Positions 34,046-44,199 of a stretch of DNA of 64,000 nucleotides are shown here, piece after piece. How positions within the stretch are numbered: position 1 is the first letter of the stretch; each line of letters begins with the position of its first letter. Below the pieces are notes generated by a model. It made no database searches. It had not been told where the DNA came from and saw only the letters and a list, made by a program, of their open reading frames with translations. Both the position numbers and the translations under genes were made by a program. Origin of the DNA: Corbicula japonica. Taxonomy: Eukaryota; Mollusca; Bivalvia; Venerida; Cyrenidae. The stretch is from positions 248,001 through 312,000 of the forward strand of contig JAZAYU010000205.1 of assembly GCA_038501625.1 (NCBI GenBank), written 5' to 3'.

Positions 34046-35405
34046 CCCTTAATGTTTCTTAATAATTATTGCTAAAACTTCACTTAATATACATATAACA
34101 AAATGAAGATTGTTTGCTCATTTTCTCATTTTGGGCACTTTCGATTGTTCATTATGCAATTTCGTTAACAGTGCAATTATTGTCAACTTTAAGGTTAGAG
34201 TTAATAGTAAGACCTAAGGTATAGGGGCGGTTTGTATGTTTTCCCCAGGGTAAGTGTCATGATTAGGATCCTATTTTTAAGGTCAGGGTTTAGGGGATTA
34301 GTTTAAGGGGTGAAAAGGTTGCAAACTTTGCAAAATCTGATTTGCTGATCAGCTGTGTGCTTCCCAGGACGGCAGTTACCCCACCCCCACCCCCAATGAA
34401 CTCGGATAGAGTAATTGTAAATGCGAATATACGGAACATGCGCGTTGAGTTTTTGATGTCAGGTCGCAAGATCCACCGATACGTATCAAATTTTCATCGA
34501 TATTATTACAAGGGCTGATTATGTTTATCCATATATGATTATTTTAATAATTTCAAAAAAATCATGTTGAAAATAATAATTGTGGTTACTTGCTTTCTTT
34601 AAATAATATTTTTTTCACTCGGCTCTGAACAATTTTACGTATTTAAGAATGAAGAACGCCCTTGGAAAGAATATCTCTTAAAATGAGCCGGGATTGATGC
34701 ATTTGCACCATCGTGTTATTTTATAAACAAAAATGACCTTATCCCTTATCAGCTCAGCTTAAATCCACCTATTCACAACTGAGCTAAATGAATGCGTTAA
34801 TAATAAAACCTTACCGATAAGGCAGTGGTAGATTTTATTCATAAGGTTTCGCCACGTAACATATTGCTCGGTTGAAAGGCAGATTTGACATTGAAATAAA
34901 ACTAAATCTGTGACCGCTCTAGTATGGTTCCCGATTATTCAATAGCAGTGTTGTAGAATAGGGATCCAGACTATGACCGCTCACACATCTGTTACGCGGT
35001 GTGTTTTTGGAATCAATACCCCTAAGTATAATCGAATCGCTATCCCCTTTATCCGTCGCACTGTCATATTAAACAGATATAGTAATCTGACGGGAAGGTA
35101 TACGTGGAACATTGGTTGCGTGTATTTTATTTATTTGTTTCGATCATTTGTTAAATAAAATTTTTAGAGGCTATATTTAAAGGGGATACCCAATAATTGT
35201 TTAATTAAATTTATATAACTTTCTTCGGAGATACCGATTCTAAACGGAGACACCAAGTTTATTAAATTAAATTTAATAAACTTTCATCAGAGATAGCGAT
35301 TCGGAAACGGAACTGTGGATATTCTTGAATTTTGTTACATGCTGTATGAATGAAAAGAAAAACTTGATTGTTTTAAAATCAATTTGTCGAATCTAATCGA
35401 ACATT
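34046..35405. other. Intergenic, upstream of the JmjC gene
   Basis: AT-rich DNA with no reading frame or repeat that I can identify, apart from a two-fold similarity near 35,220-35,300 (GAGATACCGATTCTAAACGG and GAGATAGCGATTCGGAAACG). It presumably contains the JmjC promoter. Confidence 0.4.
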
Positions 35406-38400
35406 ATGGGGGTCGCCGTTATGAGAACGCTTCTAGACGTTCTTTGTCTGACAATATGCGTGACGGTCGTAGAATGTAAGACAAGTTTTGTTAAAGACTT
35501 GCGGACTGATATACAATTTCCGCCGACGGACACTCATACAATGGCCGGAATCCCAGAAGGACACCTACGGCCTCTAGGTATTTATACACTTATTATTTGA
35601 CAGGTAATCATATCTACTTTAGTGTCATTATATTTCGCGAGGTTTAATTTTTGCGTATTTCGCGCGAGGGAAAATGCGCGAAATCAAACCATGGCAAAAT
35701 TTAACCAATGAAAAGCTTGATTTAATCTGATGAAGATAATATAAGAATTAAAGTCATTTACGTCTTTTTCGCAAAATTTTATCCTCGCGAAATTTAACGA
35801 TACCACAGTTATAACCATTCTTTACTTTAACTATTGAACTCCAGTTAATTAAAACTACAGTTTGTTCCGTTCTGTTATAGAAGCAAACCTTAAAGATGAT
35901 ACAATGTATTCCCTAAATCATGTTTTGTTGGAAATAACGTTAAGTTGAATAGTTTTACATTTGATTTCAGAAGCGTTATAGACTTTGAATATGAAGACAT
36001 TGTTAGCCTTAAATGTTATACGCATTTATTTATAACCCGTTCGAACAAGGTCATACCTGAAGCATACTCGGGATGGTACACAGTTTTTTTTTTGTTTTAC
36101 AACTTCAACATCGCAGTGTCAAGGACTTTAAAACTTCAAACGATGTAAATTTGATGCAGTGCTTTCCAATCCACCCCATGTCATATCCTCAAGGGGAAGT
36201 AACCATATGTGGTTCAGTGTTGTGTTTTAAGGGGAAGTAACCGTATGTGATTCAGTATTATCTTCAAAGGGAAGTTGGGTATGTGGCTCAGTGTTATCTT
36301 TAAGGCGAAATTACTATATGCGAAGTTTATGTAAACTTAATTAAATCAAGCATGCTTATTAATCATGTTTACATATCGTACTTATCTAAAATGCTAACCA
36401 AGGGCGGATTCAGATCGGGTAGCAGCGGAATTGCTTGTATAATTACCTTTTTGTGTAGAAATATTTAATTTTAATGTTGATTTTTGCAAGACAATCGAAA
36501 AGTATTATGATATACCCAAAAGACGTCTCTAGATCAAATCGATCGATAACATGAGGTGGTCATTAACATACTGATTGTAATTCAATATTACAAGGTTGGC
36601 AGAAAAAGCCGGACGGCAAAGTGCGTGAGGAAAAGGACCCTATCACACCTCCGACGTTTCATTTGAGATATGTGAAGAATGAAAGGCCTGCTGTATTAAG
36701 AGGGGTCTTAAAAGGGGCACCAGTAACAGAGCTTTGGGAAGAGGACAACTATCTTAAAGAAAAGTAAGTTTTATCAGCGTTAATACAATATAATAAAAAT
36801 GATGACGGTGTCAAGAAAACAGCGACAACAACCACCACCACCATCATTATCATCATCATTATATTCTTCTTCTCGTATATATTTCAAATGATTTTTCTCC
36901 TTTCTAAAGCGTAATTTTAATCATCATCATCAGCAGCAGCTACTCGAATGTAATTCGAATGCTCTTTTTCTTCGCCTTTAAACAGCGTTTTCATCAACAT
37001 CATCATTATCACCGTCATCATTATAATCAGCATCATTATCGTCGTCATCATCATCATCGTCATTATAATCATTATGGCTCCGCCAGTTAAGGATCTGTTT
37101 TTTATTGCCTTTATTTGGTAGTTTGGTTCTATGAAGAATGTATTTGTGTAAAAAGGTAAAACTGTCAGGGGATTGTTTTATCATACGATTTTGATTTTTA
37201 AAACCGCCGGAGATATCATAAAGAAAAAGCTTATTTTTATATAAAGATTAAGAACAAATATTTGATAATTCAAATAACAAATCAATTACAATATTAAATT
37301 TATCAACTGGAAAATTGGATAGAAATGTTTGTGCTTTATGCCAAATAACAAACATATAATTATTTTGGTTTTAGATATGGTCAAATAAATGTCACAATCA
37401 CGGTCAAGAAAGAGATTGTCAATCGTTCCCCTGAGAGGAGCAAACGCCGGATGTTGTTTAGGAAGTTTTTGCTCGACTACAAGTATGAAAACTGGTACCT
37501 CGCTTCTACACTGCATACAGAAATGTTGCCCGAACTACCAGTAAGTTATACATTTTATTTGTCTTAGTTTAAAACAAGCAATATTTGATGCCGGTGCCTT
37601 ATGTTGACATTGATTTTAAGGGGTCGCAAACATTGTAAATGGTGAAAACAGGCTAAAATTTCGAAAATGAATTTTTGGGGAAATGCTTATTGCCACCTGG
37701 ATTTTAGTAAAGAAATGTATTTAGCTAAGGATGTAGTTAATGTTTGCAAGCTCAATTTAGTCTAATTCATGTTCTAATTACCAAGCACATACTATAACTT
37801 TTGTTTAGTGTTTATGAGAAGTAACTACTCAGAATATATCATAATTTATATACATGTATGTAAAAACTTTCATTTTCATTTGTAGCTGCCATCGATTCTA
37901 ACGTGCGGGTCCTACAAAGATCGCTTAACGGAGGCTGAGCTATGGATGAGTTCGGGAGGAACCTCTTCTCTACTCCACTCACACGGCGACCATAACCTGC
38001 ACTGCGTTTTGGACGGGAGGAAGGACTTTATCCTGATAGATCCAAAACACAAAGAAGTTTTCAATTTTCAAGAAACGGTATTCAAACCTTTACTCTCTAT
38101 GTACAAGTTTTATCACATATGCGACTAATATAGATAAGCCGGCATATCCGTGTCATTTGAAATGGACCTTTACAGGCCTGAAGGTTATAAAGCTGAGATT
38201 GGAAACCAGTCTCAAATCTCAAGCATCTGATTGGCTGAAATGGCGACCAGTCGCCATTTCAGCCAATCAGATGCTTGAGATTTGAGACTGGTTTCCATGC
38301 TCAGCTTTATAACCTTGGGCACTGGTCGCTTCTTGGTCAGAAGCAACCTAACACATCCAAAAGCAAACAGTGTAGATCCTAATCAGGTGTCACGGATATG

Positions 38401-41400
38401 CCAGCTGGTCTACATCTACACTGTTCGCCTATGAGGAAACAGTTATATCTAATGGAGTACAGAGTTGAAGTTTATAAAATATTGATACTATAATTATTGA
38501 TTCTCTGTGCCCAATCCGAGTCTAAACCTAAGTAATCGCCATACCATGCAACGTGATGCTAGAATTGTTTTCATGTTTTCATAAAGGCTTCTTTTTCTTT
38601 CATTATATTAATTCAAACATTTTAAAGTTAAATATGACATTGTTGATCTCAATAACATCTGTAAAACAGCAAGTTATTTTTAGTTTTGAAGGCTGTTTAT
38701 GTTTACATTTTAAGTCAGAGCAGAATTGAGTTGACTATGAAATATACAATTGCAAGAAAATAAGTCAAACTGAATTTTATTTCTAACTTTGTTTTTAGTA
38801 AGTATGTTTGTTGTAGACTTAAAGTTAAAATTCAAAGCTAGGTCCTTTACTATTGAGCCATTATACGTCAACAGACGCCATCCGTAACAAAATCCGTGAA
38901 ATGTTCCGTAAAAGCTACGCGAAATGAAGTGGTTTCACACTTTTGTAATTTGTTCAGTATCCTAACTCCGGGGAGGGTCACTCGTTGATGGATATGGACA
39001 TGATTAACGCCTACAAGTACCCGAAGATTGGACAAACACCGTGGACGTGGTCAACATTGTGGCAAGGGGATTGCTTGTTTGTCCCGGCAGGTAAAATAGG
39101 GTGAGGGTTAGGGTCAGGGGTGTCGGGGTTCTTTAATGAATTAAACGTTACTTCTATGATATAGGAAGTTTTCAGATCTATTAGTTTGTGTTATTTTGCC
39201 AGTGATTTAAAATATTTATAATAATGTGAACGGACAATGCATCTTGCATGAAGCACAGCTCACTTAAAGTAAATAGTATTTGTCCGCACAATGTCCATCC
39301 CTAGAAAAAAGTATTTCATTATATATATAATACAAACATATATTCAGGAGGTACGCACAATGGAGAACGCATTAAAATTGCAGGTCAATAGAAAAATATG
39401 GCATACGTTCGTTGTACACCCATAATTAAAATGTTTTCACCCAAAACTTTGCTTGAATCACACTTAAGCTTTCGAACGAGATTTCTAGATTCTTTTATCA
39501 AATTGTTCAGTTTCTAGATTAATTAAATAGAATTTTACAATCGGCCGGTATTTGCGTGTTTACATTTACACCCAAATAAATAGAGGTTGCTTGAATTATA
39601 TTAGATCGCAATGGAGTGACATTTTTTAAACCGACTTGTATATTCATTTCAATTAGGTTATCTCCATCAAGTGAGGGCGTACGGACGAGGCATTTCGTAC
39701 ACAGTACAGTTCGCCCCAACCAAGGAGTACGAATCATCTGATTGTAAGGACGAAACGAAGAGTAAGAAAAAGAAGAAAGACAAAAAAGAGGAGACCGATG
39801 ATAAAGAAGAGGATAAACTGTCGTTGGCAGATGTTAACTTTATTTGGGGATACAGTGACGGAGAGAGGGTGCGATTTATTATATCTATATAATTTGTTAC
39901 TTGTTTCTTAACAGATTAACATTCGACCGAAGGGAAGAGAGATCATTTGCTTATCATAAGACCAGAAACAAATTAAAAAAACAACAATTAAGAACCCGAT
40001 TACTGCCTAGGAACGGTCAGAGGTAAGGGTGAGTTTCTATGCAAATAAACCTCTTTAAAATTAATTCTTCGTATTTTTGGGGCACGACATGGGGAAAGAT
40101 GTCTTTGGTGTCAGATTTGACATTGAATTGTAATTGGAAAGAGCTTACATGTATCTATTATTTTCTCATAACGTGATTTTTATATACATTTTTACTATAG
40201 AATGATTTTTATATACATTTTTACTATAGAATGATTTTTATATACATTTTTACTATAGAATGATTTTTATATACATTTTTACTATAGAATGATTTTTATA
40301 TACATTTTTACTATAGAATGATTTTTATATACATTTTTAATATAGAATGATTTTTATATACATTTTTACTATAGAATGATTTTTATATACAATTTTACTA
40401 TAGAATGATTTTTATATACAATTTTACTATAGAATGATTTTTATATTCATTTTTACTATAGAATGATTTTTATATACATTTTTACTATAGAATGATTTTT
40501 ATATACAATTTTACTATAGAATGATTTTTATATACATTTTTACTATAGAATGATTTTTATATACATTTTTACTATAGAATGATTTTTATATACAATTTTA
40601 CTATAGAATGATTTTTATATACAATTTTACTATAGAATGATTTTTATATACATTTTAACTATAGAATGATTTTTATATACAATTTTACTATAGAATGATT
40701 TTTATATACATTTTAACTATAGAATGATTTTTATATACAATTTTACTATAGAATGATTTTTATATACATTTTTACTATAGAATGATTTTTATATACATTT
40801 TTACTATAGAATGATTTTTATATACATTTTAACTATAGAATGATTTTTATATACATTTTAACTATAGAATGATTTTTATATACATTTTTACTATAGAATG
40901 ATTTTTATATACATTTTAACTATAGAATGATTTTTTTTGCAGTGAAAGGCATAATAAGCAAAGTCGTCTGTGCCCAAGGTTATAAAACTGAGCATGGAAA
41001 CCAGTCTCAAATCTCAAGCATCTGATTGGCTGAAATGGCGACTGTTCGCAATTTCAGCCAATCAGATGTTTGAGATTTGAGACTGGTTTCCAAACTCAGC
41101 TTTATAATCTTGGGACCAGACTAACAGTATTTTGTCATATCAAGAAATCACGTCAACTAACCAAAATAACATTTTCCCATGGCGTGCCCCAATTAAGCAT
41201 AAGAAATGTGTAGGATGCATTCCAGTGCCCTTTCTAAGACTATTCATAATTAAATAAATATTGAAATTGACTGATTACATGATTACTTTTATTTTAGCAT
41301 CTGACAGAAAAGAAATTTACACCCGCATCTATGCGCAGACTTCTGCAAATCCTACTTAGAGATGGGGATAAGTTATATCAAAACCGGTTCCAGAACTTTT

Positions 41401-41935
41401 ATGAGGAAGCGCTTGCATTTGTAAGTATCTCTTTATCAAGAATTCAAGCTTAATAATGATATAATTGTGAACAATTTAAACTGCAAGAAGTTTTATTTCA
41501 ACAAGCTTAAACTTCATGAATTTGGTCTAAATTCAAAATGATGTAGAGAAATAACTAAGCATCATCACTATATGGGGGATATCATTTGGACACTCTTGAA
41601 AATTCAGGCTTCACACCTTTTAAACAACCCAAATGTTTTTCATACCCAAATAAACATCAATTGGTAAATTTCATTTCAATTGTTAAGCGAAACCAGTCGT
41701 AATATACATTGTTAGCATACGCCTTCTAAATCCGCCTCCTTGTCTACCAGTATTTCATGTCTGTTTTCAGGACAACGAAAAGCCACCTGCAGCGGAAGCA
41801 TTCCACATAATGACGCCAAATGACAAAAGGAACTATTTGTCACGTGATGAAATTAATGCGCTGAGTGATAAACGACTAAAGCATGTTTGTGAAATTTTCA
41901 ATAAGAAACATCAACGTGTAAAGGATGAGTTGTAA
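35406..41935 (+). CDS. ER-targeted JmjC/cupin-like protein with C-terminal KDEL, eight exons
   Basis: Exons: 35406-35577, 36595-36763, 37375-37540, 37886-38077, 38958-39090, 39657-39868, 41298-41420, 41771-41935; all GT-AG. Joined: 1332 nt, 443 aa. Residues 1-24 look like a signal peptide (an in-frame ATG at 35421 would shorten it by five). The JmjC core is in exons 4-6: MSSGGTSSLLHSHGDHNLHC (190-209), GRKDFILI with Lys215 at the usual 2-oxoglutarate lysine position, then GDCLFVPAGYLHQV with distal His281. The proximal iron motif, normally HxD/E, reads H200-S-H202. A Lys/Glu/Asp-rich insert follows (about 303-330). Exon 8 has a degenerate EF-hand-like loop (NDKRNYLSRDE), and the protein ends in KDEL, the canonical ER-retrieval signal. 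Members of this family are 2-oxoglutarate/Fe(II) oxygenases; whether this one is catalytic is open because of the H-S-H motif. Substrate unknown. Confidence 0.9.
35625..35805. repeat. Imperfect inverted repeat (TTTCGCGAGG / CCTCGCGAAA)
   Basis: ATATTTCGCGAGGTTTAATT near 35,629 pairs with ATCCTCGCGAAATTTAACG near 35,781; the interior has CGCGCGAGGG and GCGCGAAATC. Probable MITE in intron 1 of the JmjC gene. Confidence 0.55.
36191..36320 (+). repeat. About 38-bp tandem repeat, 3-4 units
   Basis: AAGGGGAAGTAACCATATGT and variants recur at about 36,192, 36,229 and 36,266. In intron 1 of the JmjC gene. Confidence 0.7.
36826..37070. repeat. ATC/CAT trinucleotide tracts
   Basis: Three impure tracts (about 36,826-36,865, 36,920-36,942 and 36,993-37,070) in intron 2 of the JmjC gene. 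The Asp-rich open frame on the minus strand is a product of the tract. Confidence 0.8.
38100..38470. mobile_element. Family-A MITE interrupted by a foldback element
   Basis: Words of family A (TAAGCCGGCATATCCGTG on the left, CTGGTCGCTTCTTGGTCAG and CTACACTGTTCGCC on the right) bracket the foldback at 38,176-38,321. In intron 4 of the JmjC gene. Confidence 0.55.
38176..38321. mobile_element. Foldback family B, copy 3
   Basis: Same palindrome, inserted into a family-A MITE in intron 4 of the JmjC gene. Confidence 0.85.
40172..40925 (+). repeat. 29-bp minisatellite, about 26 copies
   Basis: Unit AATGATTTTTATATACATTT plus TTACTATAG, almost invariant apart from a few A/T substitutions. 754 bp is 26 exact periods. 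Lies within the family-C MITE. Confidence 0.95.
40972..41114. mobile_element. Foldback family B, copy 4
   Basis: Same palindrome, inserted in the right part of the expanded family-C MITE in intron 6 of the JmjC gene. Confidence 0.85.
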
Positions 41936-43499
41936 ACTAAACTTAACTAAAACTAAAAAAAAAACTTAAATGGGGCGCGCCACGGGAAAAGGTATCTTCG
42001 GTCATATTTTGTGACGTTTTAGTTGTTGCTATATTTAGACAGAACTTACAACTATTTTCAAATTTCTCATAACAAACAAGTGCTTTTCTAACACATTTTG
42101 ACAATAAATTGATATTTTTAACGCGAAATGCATAATAATTAATGTCGTCTTCTCAACTTATGACGTCGTTTCAAGGATTGACGTCAACTGCCCGAAGGTA
42201 CCTTTTCCAGTGGCGTGCCTCATTTAATTACAGAAACTAAACTAGGAATGACGCGATGGGTATTTTTTGCTCATGAAATGTCACATATAGTGCGCAAAAA
42301 GGAAACTTTTTTCTATTGCAAAAGTAGTAAGCAACATATTGTTGAACTGAAAATATTATAAAAAAAAGGAACTTTGAATATTGACCAATCTACACTCAAG
42401 TCAAATGACAGCCTTACTGCCATTGTAGACAATATGTGAAGCGATGTAATACTATGTATGTGTTGAAATTTGTATGTGAAAAATGAAATGGTACTGCACT
42501 GAACGCATTTAAATGAAATTCCCTTATTATAATAAATTTTTAATTATCATTTTGTTTATTGTATTGTTGTTTGTTGTGATTGCGAACACGTTTTTGAATA
42601 TAGGGAATTTCAAGGGAAAACGTTTCATTTGTGATTTATGTTCTTTACATTTAAGTTGTTACTTTAAGTTAAATTTAGTTTATTTTGAAAAAGTAGGTCA
42701 GTTATTTTTAGCGTCTGGATAAACATCTAAGTCGGGTAATATTAGCATCTGTCGGGAGGGACAGTTAATTTAATGCATAATGAGTGTGTATAAAACTTAA
42801 CTTTATTGTAACATCCATGCTCATTTCGAATACCAACATTATAGCTTTGTCTCAGTAAAATAACAGAAATAACTTTTTAAGATTTTTAAAAGAATATTTC
42901 GCCAGATATTTAAGCATCATTTTTATTAACTTATCCTTTACAGTGGTATACTCTTACAGCTCCACAAAAGTAGTTGGCGCCTCCTGGCGGCGACAAATAA
43001 TCGATATATTTAATCACAATACGAGTGCAATTAGATTGATCGAAATACTGTTAATTATTATAGACAGACACATTTACTTTACAATGACAAATTAGCTGAA
43101 TAAAAATTAAAATTTTGATAGTTTCATTCTTCCACTCTTTTTTCAGTCTTAAAACAGAGTTGTCGTTCCTGTCTGTTCTGTCACTTGAAACAAGTTAACG
43201 AGCAAGATTGTTTGAATTTAAATATGGAAAACTGATATTCAACTAATTCTTATTTAACCGATTATTTTCTTCTAGATGTATAATATTACATGACGTTTTA
43301 GTTAATCTATACATGTACAATGTAATAGAAAAATATTCGGTATCATGTCCACACACTCATAATTTATTTAGACATAGTATTATTCCACCACTTGACGCAA
43401 AATATTTATTTTCAATTACGCGACATAGTTTTCTGTTTAATCTGATAATTGTACACTGCTTTCCCATAGGGAAAAATTATGTATTATCACAAGTTGTTT
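41936..43499. other. Intergenic between the JmjC gene and the peptide genes
   Basis: Contains the family-C MITE (41,972-42,221) and otherwise AT-rich DNA. A 69-codon frame at 42,513-42,722 encodes a hydrophobic stretch but has no recognisable family and lies in probable 3' UTR; I do not call it. The peptide A polyadenylation signal (43,410-43,405, minus) is at the right edge. Confidence 0.4.
41972..42221. mobile_element. Family-C MITE (250 bp)
   Basis: Ends GGGGCGCGCCACGGGAAAAG and CCAGTGGCGTGCCTC. 36 bp after the stop codon of the JmjC gene, so it is probably in its 3' UTR; it contains an AATAAA (42103-42108). Confidence 0.75.
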
Positions 43500-43766
43500 C
43501 TATCGATCACTGTTTATTTCCTCGTCACCAATGCTCGCTATGACATCACCTCTGGGTGGAATACAACGACAAACAGCGCCACGCCGCACACATTGATGGT
43601 ATCGTTTCATAATCGAGCACGCTCTGACGTATCCTCGTGGACCAATGACGTCATTGTCAACGCATTCGAATCCTATCCGTTTACATAATGGTGCCAAACG
43701 AGCGTCTGAATGATCGAGATTGATCAACAGAACAGCCAGAAGAAGAAGCAGAACAGCCCATTTCAT
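43500..43766 (-). CDS. Secreted six-cysteine peptide A (88 aa)
   Basis: Single coding exon. The minus-strand ATG is at 43766, three nt after a 3' splice acceptor (TTATTTCAG ending at 43770), so the 5' UTR is interrupted by an intron. Signal peptide about residues 1-23 (MKWAVLLLLLAVLLINLDHS then DA). The mature part has cysteines spaced C-x6-C-x14-C-x8-C-x6-C-x-C and the family hallmark G-x-x-C-R-C, followed by an acidic tail ending in NSDR. The core is basic. The spacing lacks the C-x3-C step of CS-alpha-beta defensins and does not match big defensin as I know it, so I assign no named family. Secreted cationic Cys-rich peptides are often antimicrobial or venom-type; this is inference only. 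A minus-strand AATAAA lies at 43410-43405. Confidence 0.7.
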   Translation of the reverse strand: MKWAVLLLLLAVLLINLDHSDARLAPLCKRIGFECVDNDVIGPRGYVRACSIMKRYHQCVRRGAVCRCIPPRGDVIASIGDEEINSDR

Positions 43767-43875
43767 TGTCTGAAATAAGCGCCATAAAAGTCTTAATATA
43801 TACATTTTAATGTTAATAAGTTCACAATGCAAACAGAAAATAAACATTGATTTGTCTGCAAGCACATGCGAGGTT

Positions 43876-44127
43876 TTAAATATTTTGCATAAAATCTCTG
43901 TCCACAGTCATGCCCAGGACAACTGACTGCCTGGGCACGCATCTACATCGACTTCCGATTCGTAGACAATATCCATAGCGTCTTGTGGCACAATATTGAC
44001 GGGAGTAGGTTTCTCTGCAGTGACCCCCTGCGGACGGTGTGCATAGTCCAGCATATGCAAAAAGCATAGAATCTTCAAGCGTGACACAAATAAATAATAG
44101 CACGATTAAAGCAGACTTGGAAGCCAT
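43876..44127 (-). CDS. Secreted six-cysteine peptide B (83 aa)
   Basis: Single coding exon; the ATG at 44127 lies four nt after a CAG acceptor (44134-44132), with a second acceptor-like TTATTTCAG about 20 nt further upstream that matches the one before peptide A. Signal peptide about residues 1-26, ending AYA. Mature spacing is C-x7-C-x8-C-x7-C-x6-C-x-C, ending RIGSRCRC, so it is the same family as peptide A although most other residues differ. The stop codon is only about 106 nt upstream of the acceptor of gene A. That gap has no AATAAA on the minus strand, only the ATTAAA variant (43811-43806), so A and B may share one primary transcript. Function not assigned. Confidence 0.68.
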   Translation of the reverse strand: MASKSALIVLLFICVTLEDSMLFAYAGLCTPSAGGHCRETYSRQYCATRRYGYCLRIGSRCRCVPRQSVVLGMTVDRDFMQNI

Positions 44128-44199
44128 TTTTCTGAAAAGCGAAGAAAGCGTCTGAAATAATATGATAAAAGCAAAAAAAATAAAATTTGGCATTTAAAA

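Larger units (their letters stand above)
40079..41190. mobile_element. Family-C MITE with internal 29-bp array and nested foldback
   Basis: Left end GGGGCACGACATGGGGAAAG and right end CCCATGGCGTGCCCC match the 251-bp family-C MITEs. The internal part corresponding to TTTTCTCATAACGTGATTTT has become a long array, and a family-B foldback sits near the right end. In intron 6 of the JmjC gene. Confidence 0.7.

Noticed and set aside
36978..37184. Asp-rich minus-strand frame
   Set aside because: Encoded by the ATC/CAT trinucleotide tract in intron 2 of the JmjC gene.
39098..39122. GGGTTAGGG-like word after JmjC exon 5
   Set aside because: Only one or two telomere-like units; not an interstitial telomeric array.
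42513..42722. 69-codon frame with a hydrophobic stretch downstream of the JmjC gene
   Set aside because: AT-rich DNA readily gives Phe/Leu/Ile-rich frames; no signal-peptide-like end, family or splice support, and it lies in probable 3' UTR.
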